Source: Leptospira sanjuanensis (lineage in GTDB: Bacteria; Spirochaetota; Leptospiria; Leptospirales; Leptospiraceae). From it: DNA of 64,000 nucleotides. Below the pieces are notes generated by a model that saw only the letters and a program-made list of their open reading frames with translations, did no database searches and had not been told where the DNA came from. The position numbers and the translations under genes were made by a program. Each line of letters starts with the position of its first letter. Positions within the stretch are counted from its first letter, which is position 1. Location of the stretch: the NCBI RefSeq assembly GCF_022267375.1, contig NZ_JAIZBH010000002.1:1-64000 (forward strand). The letters run 5' to 3'. This document shows positions 7,783-17,200 of this stretch, piece by piece.

Positions 7783-9255
7783 CTATTCCTGTTCGGCCGG
7801 ATTGTCGGCGATCGCCTGCTTCTCGAATCCGTAACCCCTTCTTTCCATAAAATCCCCGACCATAAGCGCGACAAAACTCGCGGTCAAACCCGGGATCGAC
7901 GCGGGAGTTTCAAAATTCATTATATTCCAAAAAAGCCATACGATGAATCCGACGATCATGGAAAATACGGCGCCTGTCGACGTCGAACTTTTTCGAAAAA
8001 GCCCGGCCACAAGCGGAACGAACAAGGATACGAGACTCAGAGCGGACGCCTGCGACACAAGTTCGTAGATATTGCTCTTGGTAATCGCCATCGACAACGA
8101 TACGACCGTAATGGCGACCACCGAGATCCTCAGAATCCGGAGCAGTTTTTTCTCGTTCGGATCTTTGAGAAACGGACGCACGACGTTTTCGCCTAACACC
8201 GATGCAGGCGCTAGGATCGCGCCGCTCGCGGTGCTCATCACCGCGGATAACAACGCTCCGAAGAATAATATCTGCGTGAACAATCCGGTATGCGTCAATA
8301 CGGTTTTGGGAAGAATCATCTGCGCGTCTTCTCCCGCGATTTCCGGATACACTTTTCGCGCGCAAAGTACGGCGAGAAGCGGAAGCATAGCGACGCTCAA
8401 ATAAAAAAAAGATCCAAGCAAGGAAGAATACACGGCGATCTTTTCGGATTTGGAAGCCATCACCCTTTGAAATATATCCTGTTGCGGAATCGAGCCGAGT
8501 CCGATCGTCATCCAAGCGGCGATATAAACCAAGACGCTCTTCGTTTCCATCTCGGGCACGAATCGGAAAAATCCCGGTTTTGTCGAGGAAAGCACGACGT
8601 CCAATCCTCCCGCCTGCGAACTCAGATCCCAAACTAGATAAGCAAGTCCTAATACGATTAAGATCGTCTGTAAAAAATCCGTAAGAGAAATCGCCCACAT
8701 TCCTCCGATCACCGTGTAGATCAACACCACACCGGCTCCGATGAAAATTCCCGTCGACACGGGCAGATCCGTAAGAGAATGAAGAATGATTCCGAGCGCG
8801 ACGAACTGCGCCGCGATCCACCCGAAATACGAAGGAATCATAAAGACGCTCGATACGATCTCCGCCCTTCTTCCGAATCGATTCTTATAAAAATCTCCGA
8901 AGGTGAGAATGTTCATCCGATAGAGAGGTCGTGCAAAAAACACTCCGACTAAAAAAAGACAAAGGGCCGCTCCGAACGGATCTTCTATGACTCCGAGAAC
9001 TCCTTCCTCGACAAAACGCGAAGACGCTCCGAGCAAGGTTTCCGATCCGAACCAGGTTGCAAATAATGCGGAGGAAGCGAGAAAAAGCGGAAGTCTTCTT
9101 CCCGCGAGAACGTAGTCTTTCGAATCGCTTACGAAGCGCGAGGCGGCGGCTCCGATGAGAATCGTAGTGAGGAGATAGAGGACGACTGAAATTCCGAGCA
9201 ATGATTTACCTTCGATCTTCTCCTTTCCTATTTTTGTCTTAGGAAGGCAATTCAA
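7783..9255 (-). CDS. Sodium:solute symporter family (SSS) transporter
   Basis: Up to 490 residues with about 13 hydrophobic segments. The opening DYVLAGRRLPLFLASSALFATWFGSETLLG is typical of the SSS family (YDYFLAGR-like motif after TM1, then the conserved TM2). GGMWAISLTDFLQTILIVLG matches the family's central signature. These carriers import solutes with sodium; the substrate cannot be read from sequence. The longest frame uses TTG at 9255; another TTG at 9201 has AAGG close upstream, so the start is uncertain. Gene-free DNA lies on both sides. Confidence 0.88.
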   Translation of the reverse strand: MNCLPKTKIGKEKIEGKSLLGISVVLYLLTTILIGAAASRFVSDSKDYVLAGRRLPLFLASSALFATWFGSETLLGASSRFVEEGVLGVIEDPFGAALCLFLVGVFFARPLYRMNILTFGDFYKNRFGRRAEIVSSVFMIPSYFGWIAAQFVALGIILHSLTDLPVSTGIFIGAGVVLIYTVIGGMWAISLTDFLQTILIVLGLAYLVWDLSSQAGGLDVVLSSTKPGFFRFVPEMETKSVLVYIAAWMTIGLGSIPQQDIFQRVMASKSEKIAVYSSLLGSFFYLSVAMLPLLAVLCARKVYPEIAGEDAQMILPKTVLTHTGLFTQILFFGALLSAVMSTASGAILAPASVLGENVVRPFLKDPNEKKLLRILRISVVAITVVSLSMAITKSNIYELVSQASALSLVSLFVPLVAGLFRKSSTSTGAVFSMIVGFIVWLFWNIMNFETPASIPGLTASFVALMVGDFMERRGYGFEKQAIADNPAEQE

Positions 9256-9474
9256 ATCCCGGATATTTTCAAACGGAACGACGGATTCTTTTTTTCTTCC
9301 TCGTTTTTAGGAAACAAATCCGATTTGCGATTCAAGAAGAATCGCGATTCTTTCCGGCTCGCGTTTCGAATTGTGAATCGAATACCTTTCCATTTTTCGG
9401 TTTGCCTTTGCGGATAGCCGTCTCGTTCCAATTCACCGCGGGCGCCGCGAGCGAGACCGGAAGACGGGAAAGAC

Positions 9475-9810
9475 TTACTTTTTTAGAACCGCTTTTTTAC
9501 AAAGCTCGGCCAACTCCGTATGCGATAAGCCCTTTGTTTCACCAAGATTCTTAGGAGAATTTCTGACAGGAAGTCCTGCAAACCCGCCTTCTTTCTCGGA
9601 AAGATTGATCAGACATTCCCGAGAGGGTTCGCTTCCTTTTAGTTTCTGCATTTTTTCCGAAGCGGTCGTAAAACCGTCCTTCGTGTTTTCAAAAACGAAT
9701 TCGGACTTTCCGTCCGAACGACCGGAAACCGCGTTCACACGTTCCGAGATCAATTTGAGTTCGGTCGGAGACAGAATGAGAAGCGTAAAGATGATCAGAA
9801 TTTCGGACAT
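9475..9810 (-). CDS. Small exported hypothetical protein
   Basis: 111 residues. A hydrophobic start (MSEILIIFTLLILSPTE) looks like a short signal peptide or anchor. The remainder is charged, with single Cys residues in SRECLIN and ELCKKA. AAGGAA precedes the ATG. It starts five bases after the marR stop codon, so the two almost certainly form one transcript and MarR may regulate it. No family recognised. Confidence 0.6.
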   Translation of the reverse strand: MSEILIIFTLLILSPTELKLISERVNAVSGRSDGKSEFVFENTKDGFTTASEKMQKLKGSEPSRECLINLSEKEGGFAGLPVRNSPKNLGETKGLSHTELAELCKKAVLKK

Positions 9811-9815
9811 TCTTT

Positions 9816-10301
9816 TTATTCCTTAGGAAGATTTCGGAGATTCGTTGCCTCTTGAATGAGAATCGCCGCGGCTTCTTCCTGAAACCGAATCAACAATTCC
9901 AATTCTTCATCGGAATATTTTTCGAAAAGGTTTCGCATCGCTTCTCCCATCGCAGCATACACCTTCGCGGTTTCTTGCATTCGTTCCGGATTGAATTCCA
10001 CCACAACCTTACGCCGGTCGTTCGGGTCCGCCACGCGGCGCACGATTCCGGATTTCTCCAAACGATCGATCACGGTTGTGACCGCCCCCGTTGTTAAACC
10101 CAAGGATTGAGCCAATTTTCCGGCGGCGATCGGACCTTCTTCCAGAAGAGGAAGAGTTTTCATATCCGTCGCGTTCAACCCGAATCGTTCCGCCGCGGCC
10201 TGATGGAACAAAACGGTCGCGTTGCTGGATCGATGCCCCGTTAGAGACATTTTTTGTAGGAGCTCCTCACGGGAGAGTTTTCGGGAGTTTTTGGTTGACA
10301 T
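9816..10301 (-). CDS. MarR-family transcriptional regulator
   Basis: 161 residues. The winged helix shows LNATDMKTLPLLEEGPIAAG, then GLTTGAVTTVIDRLEKSGIV (recognition helix) and VADPNDRRKVVVEF, the MarR signature wing with DxRR. Long helices at both ends form the dimer interface. MarR proteins repress their own and nearby genes and are released by small phenolic or oxidising ligands. It is divergent from a 56-residue membrane protein at 10378 and cotranscribed with the exported protein at 9475. An inverted repeat at 10317-10329 in the shared promoter region is a likely operator. Confidence 0.9.
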   Translation of the reverse strand: MSTKNSRKLSREELLQKMSLTGHRSSNATVLFHQAAAERFGLNATDMKTLPLLEEGPIAAGKLAQSLGLTTGAVTTVIDRLEKSGIVRRVADPNDRRKVVVEFNPERMQETAKVYAAMGEAMRNLFEKYSDEELELLIRFQEEAAAILIQEATNLRNLPKE

Positions 10302-10316
10302 ATTTAGTTAGATTTA

Positions 10317-10329
10317 TTAAGATACTTAA
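10317..10329. promoter_or_regulatory. Probable MarR operator
   Basis: Perfect inverted repeat TTAAG-ATA-CTTAA in the 76-base region between divergent marR and the small membrane gene. MarR proteins commonly bind such AT-rich palindromes, so repression in both directions is likely (inference). Confidence 0.4.
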
Positions 10330-10377
10330 CAGTTCTAGCAATTGCAAGAAAAATAGAACCGGAAAAGGAGCTTTTTC

Positions 10378-10548
10378 ATGAATCTACAAGGCAAAGAATG
10401 GGAAGAATCCGTCAAGCTTTCGCTCGGAAAATGGTACAGCTGGGATACGCCGATCGGATTGAGCGTGGCGATGGTCAGTTTCGGGATCTTTTTGGTGCTT
10501 CTAACAGTTGTCGGTTATATCGGAAAATCCATCGCGCTATTGCAATAA
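10378..10548 (+). CDS. 56-residue single-pass membrane protein
   Basis: Short gene starting at ATG 10378, with GGAG nine bases upstream and TAA at 10546-10548. The product has a charged N-terminus with several Trp (W8, W19, W22), then one hydrophobic segment at about residues 28-49 (AMVSFGIFLVLLTVVGYIG) and a short tail. It is divergent from marR and shares its control region, so it may be a MarR target. No known family; small single-pass proteins like this often regulate transporters, but nothing here shows a partner. Confidence 0.6.
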   Translation: MNLQGKEWEESVKLSLGKWYSWDTPIGLSVAMVSFGIFLVLLTVVGYIGKSIALLQ

Positions 10549-10716
10549 GAAGAATCGGAGACGGAAACCGCTTTCAAAAAACCGTTTCCGAATTCGACAA
10601 CCCTCCTGTCTATGGACTTTCTTACAAAGGTCGGCGAGTTCGGAATGGCTCAAACATTCCGTCTCGCCTAAATCTTTCGGAAAATCCCGATCGTCAAGAA
10701 AGACGCCCGGCGCATT

Positions 10717-11418
10717 TTAATAAAATGTAACGAGATCCGCGATCGGTTCCCTCGGAGTATGAAACGAATTCAAGTCGGAATCGATCTTCGGGTATCCCAA
10801 ACTCAAACCGCAAACCACTTTCTCCGTCGCGGGAAGATTCAACTCTTGTCGAACGACTTCGGGAAAGGCGGATAACGCGGCTTGCGGAACGCTTCCCAAA
10901 CCGTAACCTCTCGCCAAAAGCATCAATGTATTCAGATAACAACCGATGTCCAACGCGATGTAAAAATTCAATTCGAACTCGGTCGTGATGAACACGGCGG
11001 TCGGCGCGCCGAAAAATTCGAAGTTGCGCAGCATAAAACCGTCGCGCGCGTCTTTGTCTTTTCGTTCGATACCGGCGACACCGTAGATTTTCATCCCGAG
11101 ATCGAACATTCTCCGTTTTGCGTCGGAAGGGAAACCGGTAGGCCAAACGGTATCGGGAACCGGATCTCCTTGTTTGGCGCGGTCGACGAGTAGCTCCGCC
11201 ATACGATCTCTTCTCGCACCGCTCACGACATGAACTTTCCAAGGCTGACTGTTCTTCCAGCTCGGAGCGCGCAAAGAATTCCGAAACAACTCGGAAAGAA
11301 TTTTTTCGTCGATCGGTTTGGATTCGAAGTCTCGAATGCTATGACGCGTATTGACCGCCTCTTCTACGGTCTTAGCCGCGCCCGTTATATTTACGAATTC
11401 GGATTGTGTGGATTCCAT
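10717..11418 (-). CDS. Nitroreductase-family flavoprotein
   Basis: 233 residues. The family signatures are RHSIRDFESKPID (FMN phosphate binding), LRAPSWKNSQPWKVHVVSG (the usual PS..N.QPW), and GLGSVPQAAL near residue 165. These FMN enzymes reduce nitro groups, quinones or enones with NAD(P)H in the cytoplasm. GGAG precedes the ATG. It is divergent from a TetR regulator whose probable operator lies in the shared region, the usual layout for repressor-controlled detoxification. The physiological substrate is unknown. Confidence 0.9.
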   Translation of the reverse strand: MESTQSEFVNITGAAKTVEEAVNTRHSIRDFESKPIDEKILSELFRNSLRAPSWKNSQPWKVHVVSGARRDRMAELLVDRAKQGDPVPDTVWPTGFPSDAKRRMFDLGMKIYGVAGIERKDKDARDGFMLRNFEFFGAPTAVFITTEFELNFYIALDIGCYLNTLMLLARGYGLGSVPQAALSAFPEVVRQELNLPATEKVVCGLSLGYPKIDSDLNSFHTPREPIADLVTFY

Positions 11419-11484
11419 AAAATCTCCAAAAAGACTTGCATTTTCGAACGTTTCCGGCTTTGATAAAGGAAGAAAAAACCAGAA

Positions 11485-11496
11485 CAGACAAGTCTG
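11485..11496. promoter_or_regulatory. Probable TetR operator between nitroreductase and regulator
   Basis: Inverted repeat CAGAC-AA-GTCTG, 29 bases before the TetR start and 67 bases before the divergent nitroreductase. Short AGAC/GTCT palindromes are typical of LmrA/YxaF-type TetR repressors. Assignment to this regulator is inferred from position. Confidence 0.5.
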
Positions 11497-11524
11497 TCTG
11501 CTATTGAATCAAAAAGGAAAGAAA

Positions 11525-12112
11525 ATGTCAAGTCGAGAATCCGGACCCAAGGATAGAATTCTAGAAACCGCGGTCCGATTGTTTCAAACGCAAGGCTACG
11601 GAAATACGGGAATCAATCAAATCATCCAGGAATCTAAAACCGCTAAAGCGAGTTTTTACGACCATTTCCCATCCAAAGACGATCTTGGAAAGGCAACCAT
11701 AGAATTTTACGGAAACGAACAAATCCTTTTGCTCGAACGTTTAAAGTCCCGCTCGGAAACTCCCAAAGAATTCATCCGCGCGTGGACCCAAATCCTGCGC
11801 AGACAAACCAAAAGCACGGGATTTGCCGGCTGCCCGATGGCAAACACGGTGGCACAGATCGCCTCCACTTCGCATTCCATTTCCGAAGAAGCGAGAAAAG
11901 TTTCCCTGCGAACGATCGATATTCTTACCGAATATCTTTCGCAGTGGCAGCAAACGGGTTTGATTACGAAACAAGCCGATCCGAAACTTTTAGCGCGCAG
12001 AATTTTTGCCTGTTACGAAGGAGTTCTGCACACTTGGAAATTGACGGGAAAAGTAAGCGCGCTCGACGACTTGCCGATTCTCGTGGAAGCGGTTTTCGCA
12101 GCAGCGGCGTGA
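11525..12112 (+). CDS. TetR/AcrR-family regulator, LmrA/YxaF-like
   Basis: 195 residues from the ATG at 11525, preceded by AAAGGAAAG; the longer open frame from 11351 runs through the promoter region and is not used. The N-terminal helix-turn-helix shows DRILETAVRLFQTQGYGNTG, then SKTAKASFYDHFPSKDDLG. The ligand domain has GFAGCPMANTV, matching the GC(P/L) motif of the LmrA/YxaF subgroup. It probably represses itself and the divergent nitroreductase until an aromatic or electrophilic ligand binds. Confidence 0.88.
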   Translation: MSSRESGPKDRILETAVRLFQTQGYGNTGINQIIQESKTAKASFYDHFPSKDDLGKATIEFYGNEQILLLERLKSRSETPKEFIRAWTQILRRQTKSTGFAGCPMANTVAQIASTSHSISEEARKVSLRTIDILTEYLSQWQQTGLITKQADPKLLARRIFACYEGVLHTWKLTGKVSALDDLPILVEAVFAAAA

Positions 12113-12133
12113 TATCGAAATTGACCAAATAGA

Positions 12134-12144
12134 ATACCCCCTAT
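12134..12144 (+). promoter_or_regulatory. CsoR/CstR-type operator upstream of the repressor gene
   Basis: ATACCCCCTAT, close to the ATACCCC half-site of CsoR/CstR operators, lies between a possible -35 (TTGACC, 12121-12126) and a weak -10 (TCCTAT, 12144-12149). The start codon follows at 12156 without a Shine-Dalgarno. Autoregulation is likely. Confidence 0.5.
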
Positions 12145-12155
12145 CCTATGTAACT

Positions 12156-12419
12156 ATGAAATCCGAAACCGGCACAAAATTGCTCATAAATCGAATCCAC
12201 CGCATCCAAGGCCAATTGGAAGCAGTGGAAAAAGGTCTTCAAAACGACACGATGGATTGCGAAAAAACGCTTCTTCTTTTAAAAGCGGCGAGCCAAGCGA
12301 TCAAAAAGTTCGGAGAAGCGTATGTTCAAGAGTATATGGATCGTTGTTTAATCGAGAGCAAAAAGAAGCCCGATATGGAAAACATTCGAACCGCGATCAA
12401 AGCCGCCTTCTTCCTTTGA
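12156..12419 (+). CDS. CsoR/CstR-family repressor, CstR-like cysteine pattern
   Basis: 87 residues, all helical, the DUF156/CsoR fold (INRIHRIQGQLEAVEKGL). Copper-sensing CsoR uses Cys-His-Cys. Here C35 and C64 keep the spacing of 29, but the position four before the second Cys is Tyr60, not His. Two cysteines without the His is the pattern of CstR, which senses persulfide or polysulfide. The family represses by binding GC-tract palindromes, and matching sites lie before this gene and before the next operon. It probably controls the DUF2892-TolC-RND genes downstream; the signal is inferred. Confidence 0.85.
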   Translation: MKSETGTKLLINRIHRIQGQLEAVEKGLQNDTMDCEKTLLLLKAASQAIKKFGEAYVQEYMDRCLIESKKKPDMENIRTAIKAAFFL

Positions 12420-12500
12420 GAAATTTCTCTCCCACTTAAGGAATAAAAAATCGATAAATACCGACGTGCCCGTAAAAAACTCTTGTCCGTTTTATATACT

Positions 12501-12536
12501 ATACGGGGTATTGTATAATTATACTCTATGGGGTAT
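12501..12536 (+). promoter_or_regulatory. Promoter with two CsoR/CstR-type operator half-sites
   Basis: ATACGGGGTAT (12501-12511) lies in the 17-base spacer between a weak -35 (TTTATA, 12491-12496) and TATAAT (12514-12519). A second copy, CTATGGGGTAT, is at 12526-12536. Both match the GGGGTAT half-site of the family. Binding would block the promoter of the efflux operon. Confidence 0.6.
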
Positions 12537-12554
12537 ATAAAAAAGGAGAATCAG

Positions 12555-12779
12555 ATGAACAGTTGGTATTTGGAAAGGTATTTATTTTTGATCGCAGGCA
12601 CGGTTTCCCTTGCGGGATTGACTTTGGGATTCTTCGTGAATCAATGGGGATTCGCCTTCAATCTTTTGGTAGGGTTGAACCTGATCCTGTTTTCGTTCAC
12701 GGGATTTTGTCCGATGTCTTATTTTTTGAAAAAGATCGGCATTCCGTCCCTTGCGGAAATCAAAGGCGGAAACAGATGA
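12555..12779 (+). CDS. DUF2892 small membrane protein
   Basis: 74 residues. The ATG at 12555 has AAAGGAGAA nine bases upstream and is preferred to the ATG at 12528, which lies inside the operator. Two hydrophobic helices (about 8-27 and 31-49) and the FTGFCPMSYFLKKIG segment fit the DUF2892 family, found alone or fused to rhodanese domains as in YgaP. Its link to sulfur-responsive operons fits the CstR-like regulator next door. Its stop overlaps the next start (ATGA), so translation is coupled. The exact role is not established. Confidence 0.85.
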   Translation: MNSWYLERYLFLIAGTVSLAGLTLGFFVNQWGFAFNLLVGLNLILFSFTGFCPMSYFLKKIGIPSLAEIKGGNR

Positions 12780-14212
12780 GATCCGCGGCCGTCTTTACGA
12801 TCGTGTTTTTGTCGTTTGCGTTTTTCGAAAACGTTTCCGCGACGGAAGAGAAACGAATCGAGTTCTCGGAAATATGGGATCAAATCCGGTCCCAATCCGC
12901 CGTTTTAAAATCCAAAACGGCGGAAGTCCGAGTCGCCGAAATCGGAAAAGACCGCGCCGCAAAACACTGGCTTCCGAAAGTATATGCCGACGTTCGTTCT
13001 TACAGAACGAACGATCCTGCTTTGAACTTCCTCGGGAAACTCGGACAAAGATCCGCAAACCAATCCGATTTTTCCACTGCGAGCGTTCGAGCCCAACCTT
13101 CGAACTTTCTCGACGCGAACAATCAACCGTATACCGTCTTAAATTCGGATTCGGTCAACCTCTTTGCAAAAGACACGCTCAATCGTCCGGGCGATCACAC
13201 GTATTCCCGCGGCACGATCGGCGTGGAACTTCCCCTCTTTGAAGGAGGAGGAAAAACGGCGGCTCATTCCGCTCTTGAAAAAAGGTTTTCCGCGGTAAAA
13301 TCGGAGCAACAATACATTCGTATTTTAGAATATTCAAATGCGGCTGCGGCTTTCCAGTCGATTTCGCTCTCGGAGGAGAATCTCGCGAAAACGGAATCTT
13401 TACTCCGGGAGATCCGCGATTTTTTAGGTAGATATAGAATCGGAAATCGCGATAACCCCGTGGGGTATTCCGGTTTTCTCGCGTTACGCAGTCTTCAAAA
13501 TCTTTTGGAGGTTTCCAAAAAGGAACAGGAGACCGCGCGCAGAACCGCCGAAGAAACGATTCGCATGATGGCTCCGGAGATTTCGGAGGAACAACTTCGT
13601 CCGAAGCGAATCTCACTCCTGAAATTTGCGGACCAATATCTTCCTCTTCCCGCTTTGCGTGAATCCGGACATACGCCTCTTTCCGAAGCGTTTCGCTTTC
13701 ATTCAGAGGAAGCGAAAGCAGGGATCGAAGCGGAACGCGCCCGTTTTCTTCCGAAGATCGCGGCTTATGCGGAAACCTACGCCTATGACGGCAGTCGAAA
13801 TCAGGCGAACGCTTACAACGCCGGTGTTTATCTTCAGATGAATCTTCTGAGTCCTTCCGATCTTGGCGCTTTGGACGAAGCGAAGGCGAAAGAAGAAGCA
13901 GTCCGTAAAAAAGCGGAAGAGATCCGTCTCAAAGAGGAAGGGAATTTTCGGCTTCTTCTTTCCAGAGAAAAAAGTATATTCGATAATTTGAATTCGATTT
14001 ACGACTCCGTCCGTTTTCAGGAGGAGCAGCTCAAAATTTCTCAGAGATTGTTTCAGAACGGCTCGATTTTCGCGCCTCAAATGGCGGAATCATTTTCAAG
14101 AATGGCCGAACTGTTACGAATCAAATCCGCAACGGAAACCGAATATCTCCGTATCCGCGGAGAACTTTCCCTTTACAACGCAAAAGGAGCATCCAATGAA
14201 AACGAATTCTAA
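12776..14212 (+). CDS. TolC-family outer membrane efflux protein
   Basis: 478 residues, starting at an ATG that overlaps the previous stop. A signal peptide ends near residue 22 (NVSA|TEEK). The body is long amphipathic helix with the TolC-family internal duplication: a segment ending in GVELPLFEGGGKTAAHSALE in the first half and AGVYLQMNLLSPSDLGALDEAKAKEEA in the second. It should form the outer membrane duct for the RND pump encoded next, whose start overlaps its end by 17 bases. No lipobox seen. Confidence 0.87.
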   Translation: MRSAAVFTIVFLSFAFFENVSATEEKRIEFSEIWDQIRSQSAVLKSKTAEVRVAEIGKDRAAKHWLPKVYADVRSYRTNDPALNFLGKLGQRSANQSDFSTASVRAQPSNFLDANNQPYTVLNSDSVNLFAKDTLNRPGDHTYSRGTIGVELPLFEGGGKTAAHSALEKRFSAVKSEQQYIRILEYSNAAAAFQSISLSEENLAKTESLLREIRDFLGRYRIGNRDNPVGYSGFLALRSLQNLLEVSKKEQETARRTAEETIRMMAPEISEEQLRPKRISLLKFADQYLPLPALRESGHTPLSEAFRFHSEEAKAGIEAERARFLPKIAAYAETYAYDGSRNQANAYNAGVYLQMNLLSPSDLGALDEAKAKEEAVRKKAEEIRLKEEGNFRLLLSREKSIFDNLNSIYDSVRFQEEQLKISQRLFQNGSIFAPQMAESFSRMAELLRIKSATETEYLRIRGELSLYNAKGASNENEF

Positions 14213-17200
14213 TCCGTCTAAATCCGGCGTCGGCTTTGCGGGAAAAATCGCCGGGGCATTCGTCCATTCCAAGTTGACTCCCGTATTGATTCTTTTCAGT
14301 TTACTACTCGGTTTGATCGCCGTGTTTCTGACTCCGAAAGAGGAAGAGCCTCAGATTTCCGTTCCGATGATAGACATTCAACTCGCGGCTCCGGGTTTTA
14401 GCGCCCACGAAGTGGAACGAAAAATCACGGAGCCGGTGGAACGGTCCGTTTGGGGTTTGGAAGGAGTGGAGTACGTGTATTCTTCCAGTACGGATCACGG
14501 CGCGTTGGTTACGGTTCGTTTCGAAGTCGGTCAACCTTTGGAACCTTCTTTGGTGAAAATCCATCACAAACTTCTCGAGATTAGAAACGATCTTCCGCCT
14601 AACGTAAGTTATTCCTCAGTCCGTTCCTTGACCATAGACGACGTTCCCTTTCTTGCGCTGACGTTCAGTTCGGATCAGAGAGACGATTTTTCCCTCCGAA
14701 CGTTAGTCGCTCCTTTAGCACGAGAATTGTCCGGAACACCCGACCTTTCGAAGGTGGAACTTCTCGGAGGAAGAAAACGATCCGTACGCGTCATCGCGGA
14801 CCCGGTTCGATTGAATCGTTATGGAATCGGGCTTTCCGATCTGGCAAACGCTCTCCGTGCAAACGACGCGTTTCTTCCCGCGGGTCAAACCTGGGGGAAA
14901 AATCAAAATTACGACGTGGAAGTGGGGACAACGATTTCGCGTTCGAACGACGTGCGTTCTCTTCCGATCGCACAAAGAGGCGGACGGGTGATTCGAGTTT
15001 TCGAAGTGGCCGACGTCATCGACGGCCCTCAGGAAAAAACGAAAGAATCGATTCTTTATGAACGGGAGAATTCTTCCGTTGCAAAAACCGCCGTTACGAT
15101 CAGTTTCGCAAAACGGAAAGGTACGAACGTCGTGCCTCTTTCGAAAGAACTTTTGGACAAGGCGGAATCGTTTTCAAAACGTCTTCCTCCCGACGTTCGG
15201 ATGTCCGTACTGCGGGATTACGGCTCCACCGCCTCCGCGAAATCCAACGAGTTGATCGAACACTTGTTGATCGCCACGATCTCGGTCGCGATTCTCATCG
15301 CGTTATGGATGGGTTTGCGCGCATCGCTCGTCGTTTCGGTTGCGATTCCGGTGACTCTCGCGCTGACTCTGGCTTTGTATTACTTTTTGGGATATACGTT
15401 GAATCGGGTCACGTTATTCGCGCTTATCTTCTCGATCGGGATCTTAGTCGACGACGCCATCGTAGTCGTGGAAAACATTGAACGCCATCTCAAAGAAAAT
15501 CCGGAGTTGGGAATTTTACGGGCAGCGTTGAACGCGGTCTCCGAAGTGGGAAATCCCACGATCCTCGCCACGTTCACCGTGATCGCGGCGATTCTTCCGA
15601 TGGCGTTCGTAAGAGGACTGATGGGTCCGTATATGAAACCGATTCCCGTGGGTGCGAGTCTTGCGATGATTCTATCCCTGCTCGTCGCGTTTATCGTAAC
15701 TCCTTGGATGAGCGTTCGAATTTTAAAACACGAAGCGGAACATTCTCCCGAAAAACGGGAACGCCAAAAGATTTCCAAACTGGATCGGCTCTACATTCGA
15801 TTTACCGATTGGCTTTTGCGGAACAAAAAGAATTCCGCCAAGTTCCTCGTCGGAGTGGCGACGCTTCTTTTGATTTCGTTCGCATTCGTCGGATTGAAGA
15901 TCGTAAAAGTCAAAATGCTGCCGTTCGACGACAAGGACGAGTTTCAGATTCTGATCGACTACGATCCGAAAACTACATTGGAAAAGAACCTGCAGATTTC
16001 CAAACGTCTCGCACAAGAAATATTAAAAAATGATAATGTAGAAAAAGTGCAGATTTTTGCGGGAGAAGCGGCGCCCTTTTCCTTTTCGGGTATGGTCAAA
16101 CACAGCTTTTTACGAAACGACGATTGGAAAGCGGACCTGCATATCGTTCTTAAATCGAAAGACGAACGAAACTCGAAAAGTCACTCGATCATCGAGTCGA
16201 TCCGTCCGATTCTCGCCGAGTTTGATAGGAATGAAAACGCCCTGACAAAGGTTTTGGAAATTCCTCCCGGTCCTCCCGTGCTTGCCACCTTTGTCGCGGA
16301 GATTTACGGTCCTTCGGAAACGGAACGCAAACAAGCGGCGGCCAAGGTGCGCTCGATTCTTTCCGAACAGGAAGGTGTCGTCGATTTGGATTCAAGCTTG
16401 AGAACGGGACGTCCTAAGATCATATATCCGTTCGATACGAACCTCGGCGGAATTTTGGGAGTTCGATCTGAAACGGCCGCGAGAGATTCTCGGATTTTGT
16501 TTTCGGAAACCGCCCTATTCTCTTTGAGCGAGGCCGTAAACCCCGAAGAAATCACGGTGGATCTTTCCGTTACAAACTCGGCCCGATCCTCCGCGCATCC
16601 GTTTCACGGCCTGGGAGTTTCCACGTTCGAAAGCGGAGTCGTATCGACCGAACGATTATTCAATTCTCCTTATATTCAAAATACGGTATATTTGAATCGG
16701 AAGAATTTGAGACCGGTGGAATACGTCACGAGCGAGTTTAGCGGAGCGGAAGAAGCGCCCGTCTACGGGATTCTTAAACTGTCTCCGAAAATTCCGTTCC
16801 CGACTTCCACGCTCGAAACGCCGAAACAAACCGATCAGGTCTCGATCAAATGGGACGGAGAATGGTTCATCACCTACGAGGTCTTTCGTGATTTAGGAGG
16901 AGCTTTTGCGATCGTGATGATTCTGATTTACGTTTTGATTTTGGCGTGGTTCGGAAGTTATTCCGTTCCTCTTGTGATCATGGCTCCGATCCCGATTTCG
17001 TTAATCGGAATTCTTCCGGGACATTGGTTTACGGGCGCGTATTTTACCGCGACGTCGATGATCGGTTTTATCGCGGGAGCGGGAATCATCGTACGGAATT
17101 CGATCATCCTCGTGGATTTTATCGAATCGGAACTCAAACTCGGGAAACCGTTGCGCCAAGCGGTGATCGACGCGGGAGTCGTTCGATTTAGACCGATGCT

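Noticed and set aside
7531..8196. Long plus-strand frame opposite the SSS gene
   Set aside because: Shadow of the transporter coding strand; Arg-rich and without any domain.
11351..11524. Longer N-terminus of the TetR protein
   Set aside because: It runs through the shared promoter and operator; the ATG at 11525 has a ribosome site and the normal TetR start.
12528..12554. ATG at 12528 as start of the DUF2892 protein
   Set aside because: It lies inside the second operator half-site; AAAGGAGAA points to 12555.
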